Shown here piece by piece: positions 43,723 to 52,820 of a stretch of DNA of 62,795 bases. Origin of the DNA: Saccharofermentans sp. (GTDB lineage Bacteria; Bacillota; Clostridia; Saccharofermentanales; Saccharofermentanaceae); assembly GCA_024682215.1 (NCBI GenBank), contig JAIKZM010000171.1:1-62795 (forward strand), read 5' to 3'. The notes under the pieces were generated by a model. The model saw only the letters and a list, made by a program, of their open reading frames with translations. It was not told the DNA's origin and did not search any database. A program made the position numbers and the translations under genes. How positions within the stretch are numbered: position 1 is the first letter of the stretch; each line of letters begins with the position of its first letter.

Positions 43723-43752
43723 TTGCCGTTTATCTTTCTTTTAATGTAAAAT
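43723..43752 (+). promoter_or_regulatory. Promoter of the saccharopine dehydrogenase-like gene
   Basis: TTGCCG (43723-43728), an 18-base spacer and TAAAAT (43747-43752). The palindrome ACTTAAGT follows at about the start site. The leader is about 37 bases. Confidence 0.55.
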
Positions 43753-43795
43753 AGATACTTAAGTAAAAGATGATCTATTAAAGGCGGCACTTCAT

Positions 43796-45073
43796 ATGAA
43801 ACGCATATTGATACTAGGTTGTAACGAGATAACAAAACGCCTCGTTCTGGCGCTTTGCGCAGACCGTTCGCTCGCGTCGGGGATCGCTCTGGCTTCCGAG
43901 AACAGAGAAGACTGCGATGACTTGAAAGATCTCGCGTTCAGGCGCGGATTCCGTGTCACGACATCGGCGATCAACTTAAGCAATCCCGAAAGCTGGAAGA
44001 TGATGGTAAAGATCATCGCACCGGAGCTCATAGTCAATCTGATGCCCGCCGAGCACACGCAGGCTGCCATGGATATGGCTGCCGAGGTTGGTGCTGACTA
44101 TATCGACGGACGTCTTTGCGGCGTTTCTTTAATGCCGACGCCCACTTCGCTGCTCTCAGAGCAGTTCAAGAAATTCGGTTCGTTCCAGCATGCCAAGAAG
44201 ACCGCGGTATGCGGATGCGGATTTAACCCGGGTGTCATTTCGACCATTACGAGAAGTGCGGCAACGCATGATTTCTTCGAGGTTAAATCAGTTGATTTCT
44301 GCGTCGTTCCGGGAGATTCTCAGGGCAAGACCGAGACGAAGGAAGAGGTGGCTGAGAATGATCATGTCGACGTCCTCTATTCCGAAGACATCAAGAATCC
44401 CAATGCCGGAAAGGGAGTCAGTGCTGCCCAGCCCGTCATCTATATCAAAGAGGGCAAGGCAACCCAGACGGAGGAATTTTCAAGAGGAGGCAAGTCCTCC
44501 GGAGGCAGGCAGGTCTATATGACATCCAATCCCGTCATCACGGATTTCCTCAAGGAGATCCCCGATATCAAGGATGTTGCATATTTTGAGCCTGTCGTCA
44601 GAAGTGAAGGCCGCAAGGTCCCCACGGAAAAGATCGAGATGCTCAGATCTCTGGGACTTCTTTCGGATAAACCGGTCAGGGTCGGCAACGTCAACGTCAA
44701 GCCGATCGATCTCGTGGCAGAGATCCTGCCCAAGAGAATGGCGGAGACCGTCACTTCCGAAGAGACCAAAGACATTGTATATAAAGGCGAAGCAAGCTAT
44801 GAGATATACGTAACCGGCCAGAAGAACGGCAAGGTGCTGACCAGACTCTATAAGATCACCGCAGATAACGATCAGATCCGCGACAAGTACGGAGTATCCG
44901 CGCTCGAGTATCTTGACGGTTCGGCGATAATTGCGGGAGTCAAGCTCATGTGCCTTGATAAGTGGTCCAAGCCCGGCGTGTTCACACCGGCTGCGTTCCC
45001 CGCCGATCTTTACTATGAAGCGCTCAAGAAGGAAGGAATTACCGTCGAGGAAGGAGAGAGCCAGCCGCTCTGA
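43796..45073 (+). CDS. Saccharopine dehydrogenase-family oxidoreductase
   Basis: 425 residues. The N-terminal Rossmann fold starts ILILGCNEITKRLVLAL. Conserved blocks AAEVGADYIDG, VCGCGFNPGVIST and a long C-terminal domain match the saccharopine/carboxynorspermidine dehydrogenase family. These enzymes link an amino acid or diamine to an alpha-keto or semialdehyde group with NAD(P)H. HVDVLYSEDIKNPNAGKG recalls the carboxynorspermidine branch, but no polyamine decarboxylase gene lies nearby, so the substrate is open. AAAGGCGG precedes the ATG. The PAS-GGDEF gene follows 33 bases later. Confidence 0.85.
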   Translation: MKRILILGCNEITKRLVLALCADRSLASGIALASENREDCDDLKDLAFRRGFRVTTSAINLSNPESWKMMVKIIAPELIVNLMPAEHTQAAMDMAAEVGADYIDGRLCGVSLMPTPTSLLSEQFKKFGSFQHAKKTAVCGCGFNPGVISTITRSAATHDFFEVKSVDFCVVPGDSQGKTETKEEVAENDHVDVLYSEDIKNPNAGKGVSAAQPVIYIKEGKATQTEEFSRGGKSSGGRQVYMTSNPVITDFLKEIPDIKDVAYFEPVVRSEGRKVPTEKIEMLRSLGLLSDKPVRVGNVNVKPIDLVAEILPKRMAETVTSEETKDIVYKGEASYEIYVTGQKNGKVLTRLYKITADNDQIRDKYGVSALEYLDGSAIIAGVKLMCLDKWSKPGVFTPAAFPADLYYEALKKEGITVEEGESQPL

Positions 45074-45106
45074 TCTCTTTCCAGAACACTGAATGCAGGA
45101 GAAAAG

Positions 45107-46045
45107 ATGATGGATTTCAATGATCCCGCAACGAGAGAGAAGATCGATAAGATCGTCATAGACACCATCCGCAAGTATTCAACGGATACCGTCTATTTTA
45201 AGGACAGGGATTCCAGGTTCGTCTGGAACAGCCTTGGTCACATTCAGCAGCTTGGTGCGAAATCTCCTGAAGAGGTTTTAGGCAAGACGGATTTTGATTA
45301 TTTCCCAAAGGACTTTGCGCAGTCTGCAAGGGAGACCGAACTCACGATCATGCAGACTGGTGTTCCGATCATCAACATGATCGAGGAACTTGTGCTTGAT
45401 GACGATAACATCAAGTATTACATGTGCTCCAAGTATCCGCTTTACGATGACGACGGCAGGATCATCGGAACATGGGGATCGAGCAAGGACGTAACTGATC
45501 AGAAGAATCTTGAGAAGGAGCTTCAGATCTCATACTCGAAGATGGAACTTCTCACAAGAGTCGATGACCTGAGCGGACTTTACAACCGCAGATATCTCTA
45601 TGAGGAGCTCGAAAAGTACGCGAGCATGTATGTCGAGCGCGAGGATAATTCCACTTTCTCGATAATCGTATTAGATCTTGATGACATGAAGTTCTTCAAT
45701 GACCAGAACGGCCAGCAGAACGGAGATCTGCTCCTTAGATATGTCGCTGACATCCTGCTGACCAATACGAGAAAAGCGGATACCTGCTTCAGGACCGGCG
45801 GTGACGAGTTTGCGGTCGTTCTTCCGGATACCGACAAGGTTGCGGCGCTGGCTGTCGCCAAGAAGATAATCAAGCAGATCTCGAGCGAACCTTTCGCCAT
45901 AGAGACCAAGAGGGTCAGCATTTCAGGATCAGCCGGAGTTGCCGCGTTCAACAAGAACGATCCGGATATCACCGATATCCTTTCGAGGGCTGAACGCAAA
46001 CTCAACAAGTCCAAGCGCGAAGGCAAGAACCAGGTTTCAGTCTGA
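45107..46045 (+). CDS. PAS - GGDEF diguanylate cyclase
   Basis: 312 residues, no membrane segment. A PAS domain (about 20-140) has YFKDRDSRFVWNS, GKTDFDYFP and GTWGSSKDVTDQK. A short coiled linker leads to a GGDEF domain (about 150-312) with DDLSGLYNRRYL, DLDDMKFFND and intact TGGDEFAV. The inhibitory RxxD site is not present at its usual place (RKADTCFRTGGDEF). Cytosolic c-di-GMP synthesis controlled by a small ligand, flavin or redox signal is likely. Its terminator lies inside the opposing deo fusion gene. Confidence 0.92.
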   Translation: MMDFNDPATREKIDKIVIDTIRKYSTDTVYFKDRDSRFVWNSLGHIQQLGAKSPEEVLGKTDFDYFPKDFAQSARETELTIMQTGVPIINMIEELVLDDDNIKYYMCSKYPLYDDDGRIIGTWGSSKDVTDQKNLEKELQISYSKMELLTRVDDLSGLYNRRYLYEELEKYASMYVEREDNSTFSIIVLDLDDMKFFNDQNGQQNGDLLLRYVADILLTNTRKADTCFRTGGDEFAVVLPDTDKVAALAVAKKIIKQISSEPFAIETKRVSISGSAGVAAFNKNDPDITDILSRAERKLNKSKREGKNQVSV

Positions 46046-46064
46046 TATAGAGATTAATAAGTAT

Positions 46065-47894
46065 TTATAAGCGGGATGCGCCTATTCTGGACGCGCCCGC
46101 TTTTATCATCTCGCGGGCAGCTTCTTCGGAGCGGATCCCTCCGGCAGCCTTGACCTTTACATCAGCACCGGTGTTGGAGCTCATGAGAGCGACATCTTCA
46201 ACAGTGGCGCCTGCTGTGCCGAACCCGGTGGACGTCTTGATGAAATCGGCTCCTGCCTCGGTGACGATCCTGCAAAGAGCGGTCTTCTCGTCCTCTTCAA
46301 GACAGCATGTCTCGATTATCACTTTGAGGATCGCGCCCTTTGAGTGAACAGCCTCAGCTATGAGTCTGATCTCGCGTGCGACTTCATCCATGCGTCCTGA
46401 TTTAACGAAGTTGATGTTTATGACCATGTCGATCTCGGAGGCGCCGCTGTCGCAGGCTTCAACTGCCTCGTATATCTTGGAACCCGTGGTTGAGTAGCCG
46501 TTCGGGAATCCGATCACCGTGCATACCGCCATGCGTCCCGCGGATGCGGCAACGGCATCCTTGACGAAGCAGGGAGGGATGCAGACCGATGCGCAGCCCT
46601 GTGAGACGGCTTTCTCGATCAGAGCCTTGATGTCTTCTGTAGTGGCTGTCGTCTTGAGATTTGTCAGGTCGACATAACTCATGATATTGCTTTCGGAAGG
46701 CGTATTGGAACCGGCGGCGGGAGCGAAACTGCGCCCGTATTTCCTGCCGAGGAGCGATGTCAGGACTATGTTTGCAATGTTTCCGAATCCGGCGAGCTCA
46801 CCCATGTTATGAGGAACATTGTAGCCTTCTCCGTATATCAGGAGCGGCACGCATTCACGCGAATGGTCAGTTGACTCGGTTGAAGGGTCGCATCCGTGGT
46901 CTGCCGTGATAATGAGCAGATCATCCTGTTTCAGGCTGTCGATTATACCGCCGAGCGCGTCATCGAACTCGTGCATCGCCTCGCAGTATCCCTTGATATC
47001 GTTGCGGTGGCCATATTTCATGTCGAAATCGACGAGGTTTACGAAACAGAGACCTTTGAAGTCACGCTTGGTCATGGAGACCAGCTTTGCGATGCCTTCT
47101 GTGTTTCCTGAAGTAGGGTTGGATTCGGTTATTCCCCTTCCTGCAAAAAGATCATAGATCTTTCCTACGGAGATCACGTCGAGGCCGGCATCTTTGAGAA
47201 TATCGAGCATGGTTGAAGACGGAGCTTCGAGCGAATAGTCGTGGCGCCTGGGTGTTCTTTCGAAATTACCGGGAGTGCCCGTGAAAGGCCTTGCGATCAC
47301 GCGTCCGACCGCATGCTCGCCTTTCATTATCGCTCTTGCCTTCTCGCAGATGTCATAGAGTTCCGCGATCGGGACTATGTCCTCATGTGCCGCAATCTGA
47401 AGTACGCTGTCAGCCGAGGTGTATACGATGAGCTTGCCGGTGCTCATGTGTTCTTCGCCGTAGTCGGCAATGACCGCGGTTCCGCTGTAGGGCTTGTTGC
47501 AGAGGATTTCTCTTCCTGTGGCCTTGGAGATGGCCTCGATGATCTCATCGGGGAAGCCGTCCGGATATGTCGGCAGCGGTTTGCCGGACATGACGCCTGC
47601 GATCTCCCAGTGCCCTATGGTGGAATCCTTTCCAGCTGAAAGCTCGCGGACACGGGCATAAGAGCCTATGGGGGAGAATACTTTTTTCTGTTTCGAGACA
47701 TAATCCGTTATACGAGGATCGTTTTCGCAGTCTATTGCAAGAAGGCCCATCTTTTCGAGATTCGGGAAAGGCCTGTCGGAATATGAAAGGACCGCAGCCA
47801 GTGTGTTGCTGCCCGCATCATTGAATCTTTCGGCGTCCGGAGCACCTCCTATGCCGAAACTGTCAAGTACGATGAGAAATACGCGATCAGCCAT
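46065..47894 (-). CDS. deoB-deoC: Phosphopentomutase - deoxyribose-phosphate aldolase fusion
   Basis: 609 residues. Residues 1-392 are DeoB: metal Asp11 in VLDSFGIGGAPDA, STIGHWE with phosphorylated Thr92, and ITADHGCDPSTESTDHS for the second metal site. Residues 403-609 are DeoC: EIDMV (Asp489), Schiff-base Lys553 in FIKTSTGFG and Lys582 in KAAGGIR. The fusion turns deoxyribose 1-phosphate into the 5-phosphate and cleaves it to glyceraldehyde 3-phosphate and acetaldehyde. The linker is about ten residues rich in Ser, Asn and Pro. No nucleoside phosphorylase gene is adjacent. GGAGG lies 9 bases before the ATG. Confidence 0.95.
   Translation of the reverse strand: MADRVFLIVLDSFGIGGAPDAERFNDAGSNTLAAVLSYSDRPFPNLEKMGLLAIDCENDPRITDYVSKQKKVFSPIGSYARVRELSAGKDSTIGHWEIAGVMSGKPLPTYPDGFPDEIIEAISKATGREILCNKPYSGTAVIADYGEEHMSTGKLIVYTSADSVLQIAAHEDIVPIAELYDICEKARAIMKGEHAVGRVIARPFTGTPGNFERTPRRHDYSLEAPSSTMLDILKDAGLDVISVGKIYDLFAGRGITESNPTSGNTEGIAKLVSMTKRDFKGLCFVNLVDFDMKYGHRNDIKGYCEAMHEFDDALGGIIDSLKQDDLLIITADHGCDPSTESTDHSRECVPLLIYGEGYNVPHNMGELAGFGNIANIVLTSLLGRKYGRSFAPAAGSNTPSESNIMSYVDLTNLKTTATTEDIKALIEKAVSQGCASVCIPPCFVKDAVAASAGRMAVCTVIGFPNGYSTTGSKIYEAVEACDSGASEIDMVININFVKSGRMDEVAREIRLIAEAVHSKGAILKVIIETCCLEEDEKTALCRIVTEAGADFIKTSTGFGTAGATVEDVALMSSNTGADVKVKAAGGIRSEEAAREMIKAGASRIGASRL
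46069..46104 (+). terminator. Terminator of the PAS-GGDEF gene
   Basis: AAGCGGG pairs with CCCGCTT with additional inner GCG/CGC pairs, then TTTAT. It overlaps the last codons of the opposing deo fusion gene. Confidence 0.7.
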
Positions 47895-47919
47895 TTCTTC
47901 ACAACCTCCTGATAAACTC

Positions 47920-47949
47920 TTTTCGATAATTATAGCAATTTATCGAAAA
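47920..47949 (-). promoter_or_regulatory. Palindromic operator candidate of the deoB-deoC fusion
   Basis: TTTTCGATAA and TTATCGAAAA are perfect 10-base inverted arms with a 10-base spacer. On the minus strand the spacer and inner arm contain TATAAT (47929-47934), about 35 bases before the ATG, so the repeat brackets the -10 box. A deoxynucleoside-responsive repressor would be the natural candidate. Confidence 0.6.
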
Positions 47950-48033
47950 ACCCGATTCCTTACAAAAATCCCGATAAAAAAACTGTTCTTAAAGTATAAT
48001 TCTATTGTTAAACAAGTTCGGAGGAACGGAACA

Positions 48034-48795
48034 TTGAATCTTAAGATCAGGGCAACAGCTGCGGCGTTAACTGCCGCACTCCTTTTAACTGCCGGCTGCC
48101 ACAAAAAGCCGGAAGTTACGATCCCGTCCGGAACAACGGCACCTACGGAATCCGAAACGGTTACGGAATCAACTTCGGAAAGCACGGAAGAAACATCCGC
48201 GGAACCGGAACAGACGACATATGTCACATATACCGAATATGGCAACGGCGCATTCCCTTGGAAAGTCAGGAATGTCATTCTCAAAAACTCGGTGAACGTT
48301 GACGGCGCCATTCATACATACGACGGCGTGAAAGGACTTGATTCCGGCTGGCACGGCACACACTGGATCGATGTCACAAGCTGGATGATGGAGCTTCACA
48401 ACTACAAGATCGGTGACGATTATCTGAAGTGCGGCGCACCCGAATTCAGATATCATGTCATTACCTGCAGCAACGACGTTAAGATCACGTTTGTTCCTGC
48501 CAAGGAACTTGAAAAGAAGAACTATGACGGTTTCGACGTGCCTGATGAAGTGCCTGTTGCAATGGCAAACATAGAGATCTCTCTTCCGAGCGGTTTCAAG
48601 ATCGTCATCGCGGACGGCGGAGACGATGAGGAGTTCGACATATCCGGTTCAGGCAGAGGATGGTATCTGACCCGCGATCAGATCGCAGTGGCAGAATACC
48701 TGTTGGAGTGCCTCGAGAAAGATCCTTCCACGGATCCGCTCTCGGATATTTTCGAGCACAAGACACTTAACAAGACAAATACTTATACATTCTGA
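48034..48795 (+). CDS. Putative lipoprotein
   Basis: 253 residues from a TTG at 48034, chosen because GGAGG lies 9 bases upstream and the signal peptide starts there (MNLKIRATAAALTAALLLTAGC). A Thr/Ser/Glu linker (residues 27-58) precedes a domain of about 190 residues with HGTHWIDVTSWMMELHNYKIG and a C-terminal SDIFEHKTLNKTNTY. I recognise no family. Open reading upstream of the TTG overlaps the deo gene and is not coding. It is followed 13 bases later by the DEAD-box gene, probably in one transcript from the TATAAT at 47995-48000. Confidence 0.8.
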   Translation: MNLKIRATAAALTAALLLTAGCHKKPEVTIPSGTTAPTESETVTESTSESTEETSAEPEQTTYVTYTEYGNGAFPWKVRNVILKNSVNVDGAIHTYDGVKGLDSGWHGTHWIDVTSWMMELHNYKIGDDYLKCGAPEFRYHVITCSNDVKITFVPAKELEKKNYDGFDVPDEVPVAMANIEISLPSGFKIVIADGGDDEEFDISGSGRGWYLTRDQIAVAEYLLECLEKDPSTDPLSDIFEHKTLNKTNTYTF

Positions 48796-48808
48796 TCTCA
48801 GGGGAATT

Positions 48809-49927
48809 ATGGAAGACGAACTTACTTTTGATGATCTGGACCTGTCGCCTGAAATAATGGCATCCCTGAAGAAGATGGGCGTTAAGCGCCCTACTACCGT
48901 TCAGCAGAAGGCTATCCCGCTCCTCATGGACAACATGAGCGTGATCGCCAAAGCGCCTACCGGTACGGGAAAGACATTTGCGTTCGGTATACCGATACTC
49001 GAATACCTTAATATGGATGCAAGATTCGTTCAGGCTCTCATCATGAGCCCGACGAGGGAACTTGCCCTTCAGATTACATCTGAACTCAAGGGCCTTGCCC
49101 GCAACATTCAGGGATTCCGCATCGCGTCTCTGATCGGCGGACAGAGCATGAACGTGCAGAAGGAAAAACTCGCGAAAAAGCCTCAGGTCATCGTTGCAAC
49201 GCCGGGAAGGCTTCTTGACATGGTCGGCAGGAATTTCGTGGATATCTCACAGATATATACGCTTGTTCTCGATGAGGCGGACGAAATGCTCAAGATGGGC
49301 TTTATCCGCGATATCAGGCGCATAATGGCGCTTACTCCCGCAGACAAGCAGATAGCGCTCTTCTCGGCGACGATGCCGAGGGAGATCCAGGATATCACCT
49401 GGGAATTCATGGAGGGCGCTGCGGAAATAGATGTCATGCCCAAAGCTGAGGACCATCCCGACATCGATGAATACATCATCGAGTGCCCTGAGAAGGACAA
49501 GCTCAGCGCGATAATGAGGATAATGGCGAAGGAAGATCTGAAGAAGGTGATCGTTTTCTGTAATACGAAGGATCAGACTTCAAAGGTCGGAGCAAGGCTT
49601 TCCGCCAACGGCCTTTCTGCAAAAGTCCTTCACGGTGATATCGGACAGGGTACGAGAAACCGCGTGATGGATGCTTACCGCGCCGGCAAGTTCGATGTCC
49701 TCGTTGCTACAGACGTTGTAGCCAGAGGCATAGATGTTGATGACATCGAAGCGGTATTCAATTATGACATCCCCAAGGAGAATGAACTCTATCTTCACCG
49801 TATCGGCCGTACTGCGCGTGCGGGAAAATCGGGAAAGGCATTCTCGCTCGTTGCTTTCCTTGAACGTGACAGGATGGATGAGATAGTCAGATATACCAGG
49901 ACGGATCCGAAGCCTTACGAGCTCTGA
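48809..49927 (+). CDS. DEAD-box ATP-dependent RNA helicase (core only)
   Basis: 372 residues, the two RecA-like domains without the usual C-terminal RNA-binding extension. Motifs are: Q motif near FDDLDLSPEI and PTTVQQKAIP, motif I APTGTGKT (49-56), PTRELALQI, TPGR, DEAD (155-158), SAT (186-188), ATDVVARGID and HRIGRTARAG. It unwinds short RNA duplexes, for example in ribosome assembly or mRNA decay. Being a core-only form, it is like the short CshB/RhlE-type proteins but even shorter. GGGGA precedes the ATG. Confidence 0.94.
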   Translation: MEDELTFDDLDLSPEIMASLKKMGVKRPTTVQQKAIPLLMDNMSVIAKAPTGTGKTFAFGIPILEYLNMDARFVQALIMSPTRELALQITSELKGLARNIQGFRIASLIGGQSMNVQKEKLAKKPQVIVATPGRLLDMVGRNFVDISQIYTLVLDEADEMLKMGFIRDIRRIMALTPADKQIALFSATMPREIQDITWEFMEGAAEIDVMPKAEDHPDIDEYIIECPEKDKLSAIMRIMAKEDLKKVIVFCNTKDQTSKVGARLSANGLSAKVLHGDIGQGTRNRVMDAYRAGKFDVLVATDVVARGIDVDDIEAVFNYDIPKENELYLHRIGRTARAGKSGKAFSLVAFLERDRMDEIVRYTRTDPKPYEL

Positions 49928-51400
49928 TCAGTTTGCTTTCTTTGAAAACAATCCCTTAAATGCACCCTTGTAGGTCATCGGAGTAAGGAAGATGATCAGA
50001 GGGAACAGTTCGAGGCGCCCTGCCAGCATATCAAAGATAAGTACCCATTTTGATAATCCTGACAGGAAAGAGTAGTTGCATGTAGGACCCACGAGCGAAA
50101 GACCCGGTCCGATGTTGTTGATCGTTGCCGCTACGGCCGTGAAAGTCGTCACGAGGTCATGTCCCTCAAAACTTACGATCATCGCGGAAGCCGTGAATAT
50201 CAGCAGGAAGACAAAGAAATATACCGAAACGGAACGCTCAAGTTCAGGATCGATGGTCTTGCCGTCGATCTGAACCTTTTTGACTGCCCTGGGGTTGATG
50301 TAACTGCTGATTTCCCTTGCGATCATCTTGGCTCTGATCTGCAAGCGCGAGACCTTAACGCCGCCGCCGGTCGAACCTGCACATGCTCCGCAGAACATAA
50401 GACATACCATTATCAGCTTTGAGAGTGTGGGCCATTTGTCGAAATCCGTCGTGGCGAATCCTGTCGTGGTGATCACGGTAGCTACCTGGAAGAAAGCGTG
50501 TCTTGCTGCTTCTGCCGATCCGCCCGTTATCTTCAGGACATTGATCGTTATGGTTATGGTGGAAATGAGGATTATCGCGAGATAAACCTTTACTTCACTG
50601 AGCTTGAGCGCTTTGCCGGGCTGCTTTGCTATGATCAGATAGTAGAAGTTGAAGTTGATACCGAAGAGTATCATGAACACCGCGACTATCCACTGGATGT
50701 GCGGGGCATAGGAAGCGAAACTGTCATTTCTTATGCCGAAACCGCCCGTGCCGGCAGTGCCGAAAGCAGAGCAGATACTGTCAAAGATAGGCATTCCGGC
50801 AAAGCACAGTACCAGGATCTCAAAGATGGTGAGCGCCAGATAGATCAGATAAAGGGCTTTGGCAGTGGAACGCACCTTGGGGACAAACTTGCCTACGGAA
50901 GGACCGGGGCTCTCTGCTTTCATAAGGTTCAGGTTCGAGCCCCCCGACATCGGGACTACGGCCAGAAGGAATACCAGAACGCCCATTCCGCCTATCCAGT
51001 GTGTCAGGGATCTCCACATGAGCGAGATGTGTGACATTGCTTCAACGTTTGTAAGGATGCTGGCTCCGGTAGTGGTAAAGCCTGATACGGTCTCGAACAC
51101 GGCATCCGTGAACGAAGGGATCTCGCCTGTGACCATGAAGGGAAGAGCACCGAGGATCGAAAGAGCGATCCAGCTTAATGCGGTCGCTATGCAGCCGTCC
51201 TTCAGATAGATCGTTACTTTTCCGGGTTTGTTCTTTGAAATGAGCAGTCCGGCCGCGATAAAGAAGATCGCGAAAAGAGCATAGATAACGGAATTCCTGA
51301 GTTCACCGTAGATGAGTCCGCACATTACGGGCAAGAGCATGAGAATGCCCTCGATGGCCATGACTTTGCCAAGGATGTAGAGCTGCAGTCTTATCTTCAT
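49928..51400 (-). CDS. trkH: TrkH/KtrB-family potassium uptake channel subunit
   Basis: 490 residues with four membrane-pore-membrane repeats. Pore-loop segments are visible, such as TVSGFTTTGASIL, SAFGTAGTGGFGIR, VATVITTTGFATTD and TAVAATINNIGPGL, whose glycines line the K+ path. It takes up potassium with the TrkA protein encoded directly upstream (4-base overlap). Length fits TrkH rather than the shorter KtrB. Confidence 0.95.
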   Translation of the reverse strand: MKIRLQLYILGKVMAIEGILMLLPVMCGLIYGELRNSVIYALFAIFFIAAGLLISKNKPGKVTIYLKDGCIATALSWIALSILGALPFMVTGEIPSFTDAVFETVSGFTTTGASILTNVEAMSHISLMWRSLTHWIGGMGVLVFLLAVVPMSGGSNLNLMKAESPGPSVGKFVPKVRSTAKALYLIYLALTIFEILVLCFAGMPIFDSICSAFGTAGTGGFGIRNDSFASYAPHIQWIVAVFMILFGINFNFYYLIIAKQPGKALKLSEVKVYLAIILISTITITINVLKITGGSAEAARHAFFQVATVITTTGFATTDFDKWPTLSKLIMVCLMFCGACAGSTGGGVKVSRLQIRAKMIAREISSYINPRAVKKVQIDGKTIDPELERSVSVYFFVFLLIFTASAMIVSFEGHDLVTTFTAVAATINNIGPGLSLVGPTCNYSFLSGLSKWVLIFDMLAGRLELFPLIIFLTPMTYKGAFKGLFSKKAN

Positions 51401-52770
51401 CTCAGTATGTCAGAGATCTCCGTGAATCCCTTTTTCGTGGTAACTACCATGACGTTGTCACCGATGTTGATCTGGTCAGAACCTGTGGGAACGATGATCT
51501 TTCCGTCACGGCCGATGAAGGAAATGATGAGTCCCGGCTTAAGCTGAAGATCCTTAAGCATGACACCGGTAACCCTGGATGCTTCCCTGATCTTGAATTC
51601 GCAGGCTTCTGCCCTGTCTCCGAAAAGACTGTACATGACTTCGAGATTGCTTCCGATCTTAGCCTGCCTGGATCTTGCGCTGGAGATGATCCTCTCAGCG
51701 GTTATGTACTTGGGGTAGATCACGCTTCCGAGCTTCAGGCTTTCGATAGCTTCCGTGAAGGTGATCTTATTGATCTTTGTAATGGCTTTGGCAGTGGAGA
51801 CCGCCTTGGTATGAAGAGCGAGCATGATGTTCTCTTCATCGAGTCCGGTGAGAGCGATGACCGAGTCGACTTCTTTGATGCCGGCCTCTTCGAGGAGCGA
51901 TTCGTTGGTTCCGTCGCCTTTCAGTATCGTTGCCTTAGGGAGAAGGTCGCACAGTTCCTCGCAGCGTTCCGGGTCTTTTTCGATAATGGTTACGTCAATG
52001 CCCGATTTGATAAGGAGATCTGACAGATAGTAGGCGCATGTGCCTCCGCCTACTATCAGGGAACTCTTAACGGATCTTGTGTTGAATCCTATCGACTTAA
52101 GGAAGTTGAAGTTTGTCTTACGCGTGCTGATATAGGAAATGATGTCGCCTGACTTGAGCTCAAAGCCGCCGTTAGGGATCGTGAAATCAGCGCCGCGCTC
52201 AACGCCTACGATCAGGATGTCATTGGTGATGTTCTGACCGAGGTACGCGATCGTCTTGCCGTCGAGTATGTTGCCTTCGGGTATCTGTATCTTAACGAGT
52301 TCAGCCTGGCCGTGGGCAAAAGAGTTGACTGATAAGGCGGCAGGGAGAAAGAGAAGACGGGAAGCCTCAACGGCAGCCTCGTATTCCGGATTGATGATCA
52401 TCTCGATACCGAGCTTTGAGCGGAGGTAATTTACGTCGCTGATGTACTCGGGATTCCTTACACGCGCAATTGTGGAAAGATTCTTATTGAACTGTTTTGC
52501 GATGGTGCAGCAAAGCAGATTGAGCTCATCGGACTCGGTAACGGAAATAAACAGATCCGTATCCGAGATGCCGGCTTCAACGAGGACTTCGTGGCTCGCG
52601 CCGCTTCCGGTTATGCACATGCAGTCGCAAAGATTTGCAAGCTGCGTGAGCCTTTCTTCGTTTTTGTCGATAATGACCAGATTATGTCCCTCATCGGCGA
52701 GACGGTTAACAAGAGTGTCTCCAACCTTGCCTGCGCCTACGACGATGATCCTAAGTCCCCTTTTCGCCAT
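51397..52770 (-). CDS. trkA: TrkA, potassium uptake regulatory protein
   Basis: 457 residues, the double-length TrkA form: two RCK_N domains with GAGKVGDTLVNRLADEGHNLVIIDK (1-130, split here as a Rossmann strand) and SLIVGGGTCAYYLSDLL (about 230-350), each followed by an RCK_C domain. It binds NAD(H)/ATP and gates TrkH at the cytoplasmic side. It starts 50 bases after the CobW gene and overlaps trkH. Confidence 0.95.
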   Translation of the reverse strand: MAKRGLRIIVVGAGKVGDTLVNRLADEGHNLVIIDKNEERLTQLANLCDCMCITGSGASHEVLVEAGISDTDLFISVTESDELNLLCCTIAKQFNKNLSTIARVRNPEYISDVNYLRSKLGIEMIINPEYEAAVEASRLLFLPAALSVNSFAHGQAELVKIQIPEGNILDGKTIAYLGQNITNDILIVGVERGADFTIPNGGFELKSGDIISYISTRKTNFNFLKSIGFNTRSVKSSLIVGGGTCAYYLSDLLIKSGIDVTIIEKDPERCEELCDLLPKATILKGDGTNESLLEEAGIKEVDSVIALTGLDEENIMLALHTKAVSTAKAITKINKITFTEAIESLKLGSVIYPKYITAERIISSARSRQAKIGSNLEVMYSLFGDRAEACEFKIREASRVTGVMLKDLQLKPGLIISFIGRDGKIIVPTGSDQINIGDNVMVVTTKKGFTEISDILR

Positions 52771-52820
52771 TCTAACTTCCCTGTTTCAAAAAAATGCCCC
52801 TGAACTTACACCCGATGCCG

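Noticed and set aside
47803..48033. Open frame upstream of the lipoprotein that would add 77 residues
   Set aside because: It overlaps the deo fusion on the other strand, has no ribosome binding site and would bury the signal peptide; the TTG at 48034 fits better.
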